Assembly (NCBI RefSeq): GCF_001650905.1
Contig: NZ_LXYG01000014.1
Span: forward strand, 248,001-312,000
Reading direction: 5' to 3'
Length of the DNA: 64,000 nt
DNA from: Balneola sp. EhC07
GTDB taxonomy: Bacteria; Bacteroidota; Rhodothermia; Balneolales; Balneolaceae
The notes beneath the pieces are model-generated. The model was not told where the DNA came from. It did no database searches and saw nothing but the letters and a program-made list of their open reading frames with translations. How positions within the stretch are numbered: the stretch's first letter is position 1; each line of letters begins with the position of its first letter. Positions 1-8,825 of this stretch are shown here, in pieces. The position numbers and the translations under genes are program-made.

Positions 1-424
1 AAACCTGAATAAGTTGATGATTCTCAATCTGAATGTTTTCCGGTTCCAATACATCAGGAAAACTTACTGAGACTAAATTATTCTGTAGATCTACATCAGC
101 ATTGTATATAGCTTTGTGAACATTGAAAGTTTGATCTACTCCGAAACCATGATGTGCTGCAAACAACGCCAGACATCGGCTCCCGTTCCCGCACATACCT
201 GCATCGCTTCCATCTGCATTTCTGTAGATCATGGTATAATCAACTCCATCGATTTGAGGATTTTCCAATGCCATTAATCCGTCAGCTCCAATACCAAACC
301 GTCGATCACATAATTCAGGAGTAAAATCAATGATCTCTTTCATTGAAAACTGAAGGTCTCTGTTGTCGATAACCACAAAATCATTACCTGCACCTTCCAT
401 TTTATAAAACGTAATTTCTCTCAT
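1..424 (-). CDS. dapF: Diaminopimelate epimerase, N-terminal part (runs off the left edge)
   Basis: This is the first 141 codons of DapF, which interconverts LL- and meso-diaminopimelate in lysine and peptidoglycan synthesis in the cytoplasm. The sequence shows the family opening GAGNDFVVID at residues 11-20 and the first catalytic cysteine, C78, in MCGNGSRC. The second catalytic cysteine lies in the missing C-terminal half. The ATG at 424-422 overlaps the stop of holB by one base (TAATG), so the two are probably translationally coupled. The family assignment is firm; only completeness is unknown. Confidence 0.95.
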   Translation of the reverse strand, partial: MREITFYKMEGAGNDFVVIDNRDLQFSMKEIIDFTPELCDRRFGIGADGLMALENPQIDGVDYTMIYRNADGSDAGMCGNGSRCLALFAAHHGFGVDQTFNVHKAIYNADVDLQNNLVSVSFPDVLEPENIQIENHQLIQV

Positions 425-1608
425 TATTCTACAAAAGCCGGTAAATGTTTCCAGTTTTCATTTTCCGAGATATAGGGATCAAGGCCTCTCATTAGTGCAG
501 AAAACCTGAATGAAAGTACAACAAATATCAATTTTGGGGATACATTTTGTCGGAGCATTGGTCGGCATTCATCAATATGGGAAAGCATATTTTCCAATTT
601 AGCTTCACTTAAAGCTTTCACGAATTTCTTTACGGAATCTATTTGATCAACGTTAGTAACCAGTTTTTCATTCTCTGTTTCCTTATAGACGATCAGATCT
701 CGAATATACATTTCCAGTAAATTGGTAATAGCGATCAGGCCTTCAATATTATTTGAGCTTTGCCAATCCTGAGAAAGTTTTGAAAGTGCAGAAGCATCCT
801 GGCTGAATGAATGCCTTAAAAATTCTACAATTTCTTCTCGATTCTGCTTTAATCTTTTTACGTCAAAAAATCGCGTTGCGGCGTAATTGCCGTTTGCTAC
901 TCTGGCCAGATACTTGGCATCATCCGGATCAATGTTATCTATGTCAACTAATCCCTGTTCAACCTCAGTTTGTGTAAGTGTACCAAGAGGAATATGTTGA
1001 CAACGGGATGTGATAGTAGGAAGGAGGCTTTCGTAACTTTCTGTTGTCAGAATAAACATCAGGCGATCAGAAGGCTCTTCCAGTAATTTTAAAAAAGCAT
1101 TGGCAGTTTCCTTTCTCATTGTTTCAACTTGTGTCATAATTACTACAACACAATCCCCTTCGTTAGGACGGAGCTTTGCAACAGGTCTGATCTCATCTCT
1201 GAAATAATCGATAGGATAAAATGCCTGTAAGTTTTTGGAGGAGCTTTCATCATGAAGAGACGGTCTTTGAGAAAAATTTATGATCTCGTAAGGATCCTTC
1301 GCCAATAATTCCAAACGCTCCCTGAGGTCTTCAGTATTTGCTGATGTCGGCTTGGGAATAAAAACATGAATATCGGGGTGAGAAAACCATGATGACTTCT
1401 TAGAACTGGTTTCTGTGCCCAGATCAGAGATATTGCTGATGCCATTCATAGCTTCCGCAAAAGCAAGAGCAAAAGCCGTTTTACCAACACCTGCTGCGCC
1501 TGATATTAAATAAGCATGGCCAATTCTTCCGGAGCCGATCATTCGCTCAATTTGATCCTTCGCTCTTTTTTGTCCGATCAAGCGGTTATTTCCAAATGAA
1601 ATATTCAA
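424..1608 (-). CDS. holB: DNA polymerase III delta-prime subunit (clamp-loader AAA+ protein)
   Basis: Clamp-loader subunit that helps load the beta clamp during replication. The 394-residue protein has a Walker A motif GAAGVGKT at residues 37-44 and the SRC motif in TITSRCQHI, with EEPSDRLMFIL just before it. The zinc-binding cysteine cluster that many delta-prime and gamma/tau proteins carry after Walker A is absent here: no Cys quartet is visible between the Walker A and SRC motifs. The start codon is TTG at 1608-1606, directly after the stop of the upstream ccmB, with GGGAGGA a few bases upstream. The only nearby ATG, at 1612, is out of frame. The alternative, a generic ATPase, is unlikely. 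Confidence 0.88.
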   Translation of the reverse strand: MNISFGNNRLIGQKRAKDQIERMIGSGRIGHAYLISGAAGVGKTAFALAFAEAMNGISNISDLGTETSSKKSSWFSHPDIHVFIPKPTSANTEDLRERLELLAKDPYEIINFSQRPSLHDESSSKNLQAFYPIDYFRDEIRPVAKLRPNEGDCVVVIMTQVETMRKETANAFLKLLEEPSDRLMFILTTESYESLLPTITSRCQHIPLGTLTQTEVEQGLVDIDNIDPDDAKYLARVANGNYAATRFFDVKRLKQNREEIVEFLRHSFSQDASALSKLSQDWQSSNNIEGLIAITNLLEMYIRDLIVYKETENEKLVTNVDQIDSVKKFVKALSEAKLENMLSHIDECRPMLRQNVSPKLIFVVLSFRFSALMRGLDPYISENENWKHLPAFVE

Positions 1609-2277
1609 TCATTCCTCCCATATATATTCGAAAAGTAAAATTCCTGCTGTTATAGTAACCCCGATAAATCCAATTAATGCAGAAAAATCGTTTGTAAAAC
1701 CTTCTGAAGATCCGTCTATAAAGGCACTTTTTGTGATGCTTGTAAGCAACAGAATAAATGGTATAAAAAGCGGAATGGTCAGTACTGAAAAAATAGCTCC
1801 CTTTCTGTCAGCTTGAGAAACGATGGCAGCGATCATTGTAGAAACACCCGATAAGCCAATGGTTCCAAAAATCAGGATTGTTAAAAAAGAACTCCAGGAA
1901 ACAATTGAGAGATCAACCAGAAAAATATAAATACCGAAAGTGAAGACATTGATAATAAAACTAAATGCGATGTTGTAAAGTAGTTTTCCTGAAAATACAG
2001 ATGTTCCTGATCCATAAATTCGCAAAAGGTTGTAGGTATTTTTATCCGTCTCAGAAATAAAACTTCTTCCCAACGAAGAAAGAGCTGCAAATAAAACGAT
2101 GATCCAAATCAAACCACTTTTCGGAGTGGGGTTAAGTTCCTGGGCTTTTAATGTGAACATGATCAAAAGAAGGGCAGAGATTACAAAAGCGATCACCATA
2201 TTGAATGCAAATCGTGTTCTGAACTCTGTCTTTAGATCCTTTTTAAAAATAGTAATTGTGCCTTGTAACCAATCCAT
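1609..2277 (-). CDS. ccmB: Heme exporter protein CcmB
   Basis: Membrane subunit of the CcmAB transporter used in system I cytochrome c maturation. The 222-residue protein from the chosen ATG begins MDWLQGTITIFKKDLKTEFR, the typical CcmB opening, and then has about six hydrophobic segments, with an ISETDKNTYNLLR loop between TM2 and TM3. A longer in-frame reading back to 2379 would overlap the divergent PTS-IIA gene and adds residues that do not look like CcmB, so 2277 is preferred. ccmA is not in the window. The gene abuts holB, so the ccmB-holB-dapF trio probably forms one transcript. Confidence 0.85.
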   Translation of the reverse strand: MDWLQGTITIFKKDLKTEFRTRFAFNMVIAFVISALLLIMFTLKAQELNPTPKSGLIWIIVLFAALSSLGRSFISETDKNTYNLLRIYGSGTSVFSGKLLYNIAFSFIINVFTFGIYIFLVDLSIVSWSSFLTILIFGTIGLSGVSTMIAAIVSQADRKGAIFSVLTIPLFIPFILLLTSITKSAFIDGSSEGFTNDFSALIGFIGVTITAGILLFEYIWEE

Positions 2278-2396
2278 ACCCAAGTTTAAGGATTTAGTAT
2301 CGGAGTTGCCCAAAATCAAACAAATAATCTTTGATTGATTCCCGTTCAACTGGCTATATTCCAAGACTTGAAACCCCAATATTTAACAAGCTACAG

Positions 2397-2867
2397 ATGA
2401 ACCTATTCTCATTATTGAAACCCGAAACTATTCTTTCTGAGCTTGAAGTAAGTAATAAACAGGAATTGATTTCAGTTTTGGTAGATTCTTTAAGCGATAA
2501 GATAGGCGCTGAGCATTTACAGGAAATTAAAGAAGCTGTGTGGGAGAGAGAGCAGGTGATGTCAACAGGTGTGGGAAAAGGCTTGGCCATTCCACATTGT
2601 AAGACAGAACTAGTTGATGAAAATCATGGCGCTTTTGCCGTTCTTAAAAAACCATTGGAATTTAATTCTGTAGACGACACTCCGGTTCGATTGGTATTTC
2701 TATTAGTAGGACCGAATGAAAAGAACAGCATTCATATTAAATTATTGAGCAGGATTTCAAGATTGATGAATAGTGGAACATTCAGGGAGCAGGTTTTTAG
2801 TTGCAAAAGCTCTCAACAAATACTCGAGGCTTTTCAGGAAGAAGAAGAAAAATATTTCCCGGGTTAA
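2397..2867 (+). CDS. PTS IIA-type (PtsN-like) phosphocarrier protein
   Basis: A 156-residue PTS_EIIA_2 domain protein of the nitrogen-PTS (PtsN) or fructose IIA class. The active-site histidine is H67 in GKGLAIPHCKTE, followed by the usual VDDTPVRLVFLLVGP strand. No IIB, IIC, HPr or EI gene is nearby, so a regulatory rather than sugar-transport role is the likelier reading. I start at MNLFSLLKPE because this matches the family N-terminus; the frame is open upstream to 2331. The stop is one base from the start of the downstream peptidase gene, implying co-transcription. IIA membership is clear, physiological role is not. Confidence 0.8.
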   Translation: MNLFSLLKPETILSELEVSNKQELISVLVDSLSDKIGAEHLQEIKEAVWEREQVMSTGVGKGLAIPHCKTELVDENHGAFAVLKKPLEFNSVDDTPVRLVFLLVGPNEKNSIHIKLLSRISRLMNSGTFREQVFSCKSSQQILEAFQEEEEKYFPG

Positions 2868-2868
2868 A

Positions 2869-4308
2869 ATGAGATTTTTAAGAACCTTAGTGCTCATAGT
2901 TCTCTCGTTTAGTGTATCTGTTTCATTATCGGCACAGGATATTGAGCAGCTATTGGAAACCCTGCCCAATCAGGAAGCATTTTGGTCATTAACTGTTTTG
3001 GATGAATCCGGTAATAAACTGGAAAACTTCAATTCTGATAAACTTATCATCCCTGCATCCAATCAGAAATTATATACACTTGCTACAGTCTTAGATCGGT
3101 TAGGAAGTGACTATACTTATTACACAAATATATATGGAAATGGTCAAATCACGGATTCGGTCTATTATGGGGATTTGATTATTAGAGGAATAGGCGACCC
3201 AAGTATTAGCGGGTTTCTTTATGATGACGATCGATATTATGTGTTTAGTGAGTTGGAAAAACAAATTAAGAGCAACGGAATCAAAAATATTGCAGGTGAT
3301 TTAGTTGCAAATATTGGTTTCTTCGATGAGGAAGACTTTCCGATTGGATGGGACTGGTATGATATGTCGTTTTATTACGGAGTTGAGGTCGCACCATTAT
3401 CGTTCAATAACAATGCGGTTGATTTAGTAGTAAATGCAGATGGAAAAATAGGGGATACTCCCGAAATAAATTGGTTTCCCGAAAATACAGAATACGTTGA
3501 GTTTACTAATGAACAAGAGATTGTAGAAGAAAACAGGAAATATGATGAAGATTACAAAAAAGGATTAGGATCAAACTTAATCTATCTTGGAAGCAAACTC
3601 CCAAAAGGATATTTGGAAGAAGAATCACTGGCTATATCAGAAGCGGAGAATTATTTCCTTCATAGTTTTGATACTTACTTAAACTTGAAAGGAATTGAAA
3701 CCAATTCGACATTTGAAGTTCATAGAGATAATATTCCTGATCATTGGGTTAATTATAAAGTTATTGCTTCCCACTCTTCCAAGCCACTTTCTGAATTAAT
3801 TAAATGGGCGAATAAGGAAAGCGATAACTTCTATACAGAAATGATGCTGAAAACCTTGGCAGCGGAAGAACAAGGAATTCCGGGTACCTTCGAAAACGGT
3901 ATTAAAGAAGTCCGCAATTTTCTGGCAGAACAAGGAGTGGATACCAATTTGGTGAAAATGAATGATGGTTCCGGTTTGGCAATGGGGAATTATACCACAA
4001 CGGGAAACATCAGCAAGTTGCTGTATTCGATGAAATCCCATAATGAATGGGATGTGTTTTATAACAGTTTCCCGGTTGCAGGAATTGATGGTTCCATTGC
4101 TCATCGGTTTAAAGGAACTGAATTGTATAATAATATCCGTGCAAAAACAGGATATGTAAGTGGGGTGAGGACACTAAGTGGCTACATGACTACCCGATCT
4201 GGAAAACAAATCATTTTTAGTTTAGCCACTAATCATTTTGCAGGAAAAGTACGCCCGGTAGATAATTCTCATCAGCAGATTTTGCAATATCTGTATGAAA
4301 AATATTGA
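2869..4308 (+). CDS. dacB: D-alanyl-D-alanine carboxypeptidase/endopeptidase, PBP4 (S13) family
   Basis: Periplasmic penicillin-binding protein that trims or cleaves peptidoglycan cross-links. The 479-residue protein starts with a signal peptide (MRFLRTLVLIVLSFSVSVSL, then SAQ). It has the three serine-acylase motifs: SNQK at 64-67 (S64 nucleophile), SDN at 318-320 and KTG at 426-428. The long insert between motifs one and two is typical of the S13 family. The ATG follows the PtsN-like stop by one base, and the response-regulator gene follows 12 bases downstream. Length and motif spacing fit the family well. Confidence 0.9.
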   Translation: MRFLRTLVLIVLSFSVSVSLSAQDIEQLLETLPNQEAFWSLTVLDESGNKLENFNSDKLIIPASNQKLYTLATVLDRLGSDYTYYTNIYGNGQITDSVYYGDLIIRGIGDPSISGFLYDDDRYYVFSELEKQIKSNGIKNIAGDLVANIGFFDEEDFPIGWDWYDMSFYYGVEVAPLSFNNNAVDLVVNADGKIGDTPEINWFPENTEYVEFTNEQEIVEENRKYDEDYKKGLGSNLIYLGSKLPKGYLEEESLAISEAENYFLHSFDTYLNLKGIETNSTFEVHRDNIPDHWVNYKVIASHSSKPLSELIKWANKESDNFYTEMMLKTLAAEEQGIPGTFENGIKEVRNFLAEQGVDTNLVKMNDGSGLAMGNYTTTGNISKLLYSMKSHNEWDVFYNSFPVAGIDGSIAHRFKGTELYNNIRAKTGYVSGVRTLSGYMTTRSGKQIIFSLATNHFAGKVRPVDNSHQQILQYLYEKY

Positions 4309-4320
4309 TTAGATTCAGCC

Positions 4321-5694
4321 ATGCCGAAATCTAAACCACATATCTTAGTTACAGATGATGAACGAGGTATTCGTAACACTCTGAAGGAAATTCTTGAATT
4401 CGAAGATTATGAAGTTTCTCTGGCGGAAAGTGGTACAGAAACTTTAGAAATGATCTCCAAAAATGAATTCGATTTGTTGTTTTTGGATATCAAGATGAAA
4501 GGAATTGACGGCATCGAAACGCTCCGACAAATAAGAACAGCCGGTTTTGAATTTCCGGTAATTATGATCTCAGGTCATGGCACCATTGATATTGCCGTGG
4601 AAGCAACGAAAATGGGAGCCTTCGATTTTCTTGAAAAACCACCTGACCTGAACAGATTACTTCTCACAGTCAGAAACGCACTTTCTCAACAGGATCTGGC
4701 TAAAGAAGTAAAACAGATCAGAAAAAAGCTTCCTAAGATCCAGGAGATCATCGGAGAGAGCAAAGCTATTAACAGGATCAAAGAAATGATCAATAAAGTA
4801 GCTCCGACTCAATCCAGAGTTCTGATCACAGGCGAAAACGGAACAGGTAAAGAGTTGGTAGCAAAATGGATCCATGAGAAAAGCCCGAGAAGTGGAGAAG
4901 TATTTGTAGAAGTAAACTGCGCAGCAATTCCTTCTGAATTATTGGAGAGTGAACTTTTTGGCCATGAAAAAGGAGCATTTACCGGCGCTAATGAGCAAAG
5001 AATCGGTAAGTTTGAGCAAGCTGATGGAGGAACTCTTTTTCTGGATGAGATCGGGGATATGAGTTTAGAAGCTCAGGCTAAAGTACTTCGGGCTCTTCAG
5101 GAAAATACCATTACTCGGGTTGGAGGAAATGGATCTATCAAAGTTGATGTGAGGATTCTGGCCGCCACCAATAAAGATCTGCAATCAGAAATTAAAGAAG
5201 GAAACTTCAGAGAAGATCTCTTTCACAGAATTAGTGTAATACCGATAGAGGTTCCCAGTTTAAATGACAGAACCGGAGACATTCCGTTAATAGCCAGATC
5301 CTGTCTCGAAAAATTAAAGGCAACTGATATAAGCTTTTCATCAGTAGAATTTGATGAATCGGGATTAAAAGCTCTCAAGAAAAGAAAGTGGACAGGAAAT
5401 GTTCGTGAACTATATAACGCAGTAGAAAGGTTGGGTATCTTATCAGCTGACGGTTTAATAGATAAGGAGTCTGTTGAAAGTGTATTAAAGTCGAAAGAAA
5501 TAGATGGAAAAGATCTTGGTGGTCTAGCAGACGAGACAGATAACTTTCAGGATTTTAAAGAGACAGCAGAGCGAATATTTTTGGTTAAACAACTCGAAAA
5601 GAACGATTGGAATATTTCTCAAACTGCAGATGCGGTGGGCTTACAACGCAGTCATATCTACAACAAAATGAAAAAATATAATATAGAGCGATAG
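4321..5694 (+). CDS. Sigma-54-dependent NtrC-family response regulator
   Basis: Cytoplasmic enhancer-binding regulator of 457 residues. An N-terminal receiver domain (about 5-120) has acidic residues D12 and D13, phospho-acceptor D56 in LDIKMKG and the EKPP lysine loop. The AAA+ domain has Walker A GENGTGKE at 171-178 and the sigma-54 contact loop GAFTGA at 218-223. A Fis-type helix-turn-helix (WNISQTADAVGLQRSHIYNK) ends the protein. A partner histidine kinase is not adjacent, so the signal is unknown. It lies between dacB and folD with short gaps on both sides. The intact GAFTGA motif predicts real sigma-54 activation. Confidence 0.93.
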   Translation: MPKSKPHILVTDDERGIRNTLKEILEFEDYEVSLAESGTETLEMISKNEFDLLFLDIKMKGIDGIETLRQIRTAGFEFPVIMISGHGTIDIAVEATKMGAFDFLEKPPDLNRLLLTVRNALSQQDLAKEVKQIRKKLPKIQEIIGESKAINRIKEMINKVAPTQSRVLITGENGTGKELVAKWIHEKSPRSGEVFVEVNCAAIPSELLESELFGHEKGAFTGANEQRIGKFEQADGGTLFLDEIGDMSLEAQAKVLRALQENTITRVGGNGSIKVDVRILAATNKDLQSEIKEGNFREDLFHRISVIPIEVPSLNDRTGDIPLIARSCLEKLKATDISFSSVEFDESGLKALKKRKWTGNVRELYNAVERLGILSADGLIDKESVESVLKSKEIDGKDLGGLADETDNFQDFKETAERIFLVKQLEKNDWNISQTADAVGLQRSHIYNKMKKYNIER

Positions 5695-5695
5695 C

Positions 5696-6589
5696 ATGAG
5701 TGCAGAAATCATTGATGGTAAAAAAGTAGCAGGTCTTGTCAGAGATCGTGTGAGAGAAGATGTTTCTGACTGGAAAGCAAAAGGTAACAGACCTCCGTTT
5801 CTTCAAGTCGTTTTAGTTGGAGATGATCCTGCCTCAAGAGTATATACCGGCGCCAAAACAAAAGCCTGTGAAGATGTTGGTATTGAAACCAAAACAGAAA
5901 TATTACAGGATACGATCTCTGCGAAAGAGCTGAAAGCCTTGATCCGGGAATATAATACTGACGATTCTATTGACGGAATTTTAGTTCAGCTTCCTTTACC
6001 GTCACATTTAAGTTCTCATGATGTAATTGAAACCATAGATCACCGAAAAGATGTGGATGGATTCCATCCTATGAATGTGGGCAGATTGTCTCTGGATCAA
6101 CCTTGTTTTAAAAGTTGTACTCCCGCGGGCGTGATGGAATTATTTAAACATTACAGCATTGGAGTGAAAGCAAAACATGCAGTTGTTATTGGTGCAAGTA
6201 ATATAGTCGGCTCTCCTATGGCAACAATGCTTTCCAGAGAGAATTCATCCGGAAAGGCGACTACTACTATTTGTCATAAATACACCAAAGATCTTACACT
6301 TCATACCATTAATGCGGATATTTTGATCGTTGCAGCAGGACAACCACATTTGGTAAAGGCTGAAATGGTAAAAGAAGGAGCCGTAATTGTGGATGTTGGA
6401 ATCAATAGAGTAGCTGATGAAACTTCAGAAAAAGGGTACAAGTTAGTTGGGGATGTAGACTTTGAATCCGTAAAGAAAAAAGCCAGCTGGATCACTCCCG
6501 TTCCGGGTGGAGTGGGTCCAATGACAGTAGCAATGCTGATGAAGAATACTCTCCTTGCAGCCAAGAAAAGTATTTATCCGGTTGATTAG
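5696..6589 (+). CDS. folD: Bifunctional methylenetetrahydrofolate dehydrogenase/cyclohydrolase
   Basis: Interconverts 5,10-methylene-THF, methenyl-THF and 10-formyl-THF in one-carbon metabolism. The 297-residue protein has the substrate-site Y50xxxK54 in SRVYTGAKTKACED, the QLPLP signature, KDVDGFHPMN and a Rossmann-fold GASNIVGSPMA nucleotide-binding segment, ending with the PGGVGPMTVAML signature. Length and order match FolD. It starts one base after the stop of the NtrC-type regulator. Its 3' end overlaps the convergent PIN toxin by four bases. Confidence 0.96.
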   Translation: MSAEIIDGKKVAGLVRDRVREDVSDWKAKGNRPPFLQVVLVGDDPASRVYTGAKTKACEDVGIETKTEILQDTISAKELKALIREYNTDDSIDGILVQLPLPSHLSSHDVIETIDHRKDVDGFHPMNVGRLSLDQPCFKSCTPAGVMELFKHYSIGVKAKHAVVIGASNIVGSPMATMLSRENSSGKATTTICHKYTKDLTLHTINADILIVAAGQPHLVKAEMVKEGAVIVDVGINRVADETSEKGYKLVGDVDFESVKKKASWITPVPGGVGPMTVAMLMKNTLLAAKKSIYPVD

Positions 6590-6999
6590 TCTAAAGTTCC
6601 TATTTGAAGTTCCTTTGCTGCTTTTATAAGTGTTTTATCGAAAGTAAATATTTTAAGATTATTTTCTGAAGCAACTGCAAGATGTAAAGCATCTAAAGTT
6701 CGAAGAGGGGTTGAAGTGGAAGAAAGCAAAATCTCAGCGTTTGAAAATACTAAGCTATCTAAATCCAAAACCTGGAAAATACCAATGCTTATATGATCTT
6801 TAAACAAAGCATATATTTTCTTTACTGAGGAATTAGATATTTCATTCATTCTGGCTCTCTTTTTTAAGGAAGAAAGCATTTCTATTAAGGTGAGTCTGCT
6901 TATAAAGACATCAGGACTTTTATTGATCAGCTCATCTACATGGTTAGAATTTGTTTCATAAATGTAAAAAGCGAAAAGACAACTTGTATCTATATACAT
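6586..6999 (-). CDS. PIN-domain ribonuclease toxin (VapC-like)
   Basis: A 137-residue PIN-domain protein, the presumed toxin of a toxin-antitoxin pair; known relatives cleave specific RNAs, often tRNAs. The expected metal-binding acids are visible: D4 in YIDTS, E40 in LTLIEM, D103 in RTLDALHLA and D121 in TFDK. The ATG at 6999-6997 overlaps the antitoxin stop by one base (TGATG); a TTG one codon upstream is also in frame. The 3' end overlaps folD by four bases. RNA target is unknown. It looks intact. Confidence 0.85.
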   Translation of the reverse strand: MYIDTSCLFAFYIYETNSNHVDELINKSPDVFISRLTLIEMLSSLKKRARMNEISNSSVKKIYALFKDHISIGIFQVLDLDSLVFSNAEILLSSTSTPLRTLDALHLAVASENNLKIFTFDKTLIKAAKELQIGTLD

Positions 7000-7238
7000 C
7001 AATACTTGTCTTCCTTTCTCATGTCAATTACAAACTCTGACATAGGTTTTCCCTTTACTTTAAATTGCTTTCTGAATTCCGTCATATCCGGAAGTTTGTT
7101 TTTCCTGGGTTCCTTATAGTTCACCAGTTTGGCAATTGGTTTGTTATGTTTAGTGATTATGATTTCTTCACCATTTTCAGCTGCCGCTAAATATTTTGCT
7201 AACTCTTCTCTAACTTGATTAACAGGGACTTTCTTCAT
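6999..7238 (-). CDS. Phd/YefM-family antitoxin
   Basis: A 79-residue antitoxin that should bind and neutralise the downstream PIN toxin and repress the operon. The N-terminus MKKVPVNQVREELAKYL and the segment GEEIIITKHNKPIAKLV are the standard Phd/YefM DNA-binding fold; the charged C-terminal tail is the likely toxin-wrapping part. The pairing of Phd/YefM with a PIN toxin is common. Its start lies just downstream of the palindromic operator at 7245-7271, which supports autoregulation. Confidence 0.87.
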   Translation of the reverse strand: MKKVPVNQVREELAKYLAAAENGEEIIITKHNKPIAKLVNYKEPRKNKLPDMTEFRKQFKVKGKPMSEFVIDMRKEDKY

Positions 7239-7244
7239 TGTAAT

Positions 7245-7271
7245 TTATTTATGTACATAAATAATGTACAT
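7245..7271. promoter_or_regulatory. Palindromic operator of the Phd/PIN operon
   Basis: A perfect 20-bp palindrome, TTATTTATGTACATAAATAA, lies at 7245-7264. A second ATGTACAT core at 7264-7271 is 13 bases after the first (7251-7258). Read on the minus strand, TTTG at 7291-7288 and a TACATTAT -7-like box at 7268-7261 are 19 bases apart, so the operator overlaps the probable core promoter. This is the expected layout for antitoxin autorepression; binding itself is inferred. Confidence 0.7.
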
Positions 7272-7291
7272 AAATCTCATTGATATTCAAA

Positions 7292-7831
7292 TCAGTTCTC
7301 ACTCGTTTCAGCAACTGATATATTTTTGGGATACATCCTTATTATCAATTGTTTTTGCGAGCTGTTGTTAACAAGGGATTTGAATTCAATTCCAAATTCT
7401 GAAATAGAAGCCTCGTTCCTAAGCTGTTTATAGGTTCCCATTACTTCATCAAGCATATCTATATAAACCTTATATGGTGTTTCTCGTTGAGTTTTTAAGG
7501 ATATAATAGCTTTTTGTGGTGAGTCTGACAGTTCAGGGTCTTTTCCTTTATTATTTATGAATTCCCTGAGTATTGGTTTTACTTCATCGATCAACACAGG
7601 TTTGTCATCCATCCTTATCAACCCATCTGCATTGACAAGAATATTCATAAGATTTCTTTCGTGTACTTGAGGTCTGTCTTCTTGAATAGGGGGAGGCAGT
7701 ACTAAAGATATCCCGGTATCTACATTAATGGTTGTAGTAACTAAGAAAAAGATGAGTAGCAGAAAAGCGATGTCAGCCATTGAAGAGCCGTTTATAGTAG
7801 CTTTTTCACGGATCGGTTTGTTATTAAACAT
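7292..7831 (-). CDS. ExbD/TolR-family biopolymer transport protein
   Basis: Inner-membrane protein of 179 residues in the family that couples the proton gradient to TonB or Tol work. One N-terminal membrane helix at about 17-38 carries the conserved aspartate D20 (MADIAFLLLIFFLVTT), followed by a periplasmic domain of about 140 residues. In FCB bacteria exbD usually sits beside exbB and often a second exbD; here neither is adjacent, so it is an orphan copy. The N-terminus FNNKPIREKATINGSSMADI fits the Bacteroidota ExbD style. Confidence 0.85.
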   Translation of the reverse strand: MFNNKPIREKATINGSSMADIAFLLLIFFLVTTTINVDTGISLVLPPPIQEDRPQVHERNLMNILVNADGLIRMDDKPVLIDEVKPILREFINNKGKDPELSDSPQKAIISLKTQRETPYKVYIDMLDEVMGTYKQLRNEASISEFGIEFKSLVNNSSQKQLIIRMYPKNISVAETSEN

Positions 7832-7947
7832 AGTAAACTCCTTTAAGTGTAAAGTTGTACTATCTATAAACTCATTATTTAGAGGTGATACCTTAGCATC
7901 TTAATGCTAGAATATGTGAGTGATTTCTATAAATTAATTTTAAACAC

Positions 7948-8379
7948 ATGAACGAATTAAGCACAAAACTTCAATTTTTCATTGACCTCTCAATTATAAA
8001 ATCAAAAGTCAGAAGAAGATTTGATTCAAGATTGGGCATAAATGGGGTTGGATTGGATGATTTTATTATCCTTCATGTATTGAATAAAGCAAGAAATCAT
8101 CAAATGGAAAGAGCAGAGCTTGCAAAACAAGTTGGAATTTCAACTACAGATCTGACTCGTAAGCTACCAAAACTCGAAAAAATCGGACTCATTGAACGTG
8201 AAGACAGACCTGTGGATATCAAGAAGAGTATAGTTAGATTGACAAATAGCGGGAAGAAAGTTCATGGTTATGCAACAGAATCTGCTGAGGAAAAGGCAAT
8301 AGACTTGTTTCCTTTTAAAAAGGAGAAAGAAATGGAAATATTGATTGATGCTTTAAACTCTATTAATGGTGTAAAATAG
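7948..8379 (+). CDS. MarR-like winged-helix transcription regulator
   Basis: A 143-residue protein with a winged-helix DNA-binding core at about 50-110: MERAELAKQVGISTTDLTRK forms the helix-turn-helix and LIEREDRPVDIKKSIVRLT the wing. Helical ends on both sides would form the dimer interface typical of MarR proteins. The ligand and targets are unknown. The nearest candidate targets are the divergent exbD (start 7831) and the small gene at 8470, which has a palindrome just upstream. Confidence 0.75.
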   Translation: MNELSTKLQFFIDLSIIKSKVRRRFDSRLGINGVGLDDFIILHVLNKARNHQMERAELAKQVGISTTDLTRKLPKLEKIGLIEREDRPVDIKKSIVRLTNSGKKVHGYATESAEEKAIDLFPFKKEKEMEILIDALNSINGVK

Positions 8380-8404
8380 TAGAAGGAAATTTATTTTTAA
8401 TAGG

Positions 8405-8422
8405 GTGACACTATGTTGTCAC
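8405..8422. promoter_or_regulatory. Inverted repeat GTGACA-N6-TGTCAC, candidate operator
   Basis: A six-base inverted repeat with a six-base spacer lies between the MarR-like gene and the small gene at 8470. No T-run follows on the plus strand, so it is not a good terminator. It resembles dyad sites of CRP/FNR-type or MarR-type regulators, but no regulator can be assigned from sequence alone. Confidence 0.35.
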
Positions 8423-8469
8423 TCCGTATGATTAAGTTTGGGTAAACAATAAAACAAAACCCAACTATC

Positions 8470-8817
8470 ATGACACTTCATACACTTACAACTCCGGCAA
8501 TCTCTAAAAAATCAGAAACTAAACTTTTTGTTGCTCCACTTTTAAATCGTATCAAAAAAGAAAGCAAACAAGAGTTCGTTGAAATGCAGCAGACTTTTGA
8601 ATTAATGGGCTGGGGAGAATTACCGGATGAATTAAAGATCGAGATCTATGATGACGTTCGTTTCATGGTTCAGGAATTGAAAGGCTATTATTCAAGCTGT
8701 GATCAGTTTGTTCAGCAAAGAAGAAATACGGTTCACTTTTGGGTAAGTAGTTTTCAGGATGGGATTTGCTCTTTGGAAGCAGCTATTAAAGCGTTGAAGG
8801 TGAAATCTCTTGCATGA
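8470..8817 (+). CDS. Hypothetical protein, 115 aa
   Basis: I do not recognise this protein. It has no signal peptide or membrane segment; it looks largely helical and soluble, with aromatic residues in the middle (MGWGELPDELKIEIYDDVRF) and a predicted amphipathic C-terminus. The stop is near a hairpin shared with the convergent gene. It follows an inverted repeat at 8405-8422. Codon use looks like its neighbours. The clear ATG preceded by a non-coding leader supports a real gene. Confidence 0.6.
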   Translation: MTLHTLTTPAISKKSETKLFVAPLLNRIKKESKQEFVEMQQTFELMGWGELPDELKIEIYDDVRFMVQELKGYYSSCDQFVQQRRNTVHFWVSSFQDGICSLEAAIKALKVKSLA

Positions 8818-8825
8818 AGTTGTAA

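Noticed and set aside
2278-2379. N-terminal extension of CcmB to 2379
   Set aside because: It would overlap the divergent PTS-IIA gene and does not resemble CcmB; MDWLQGT is the family start.
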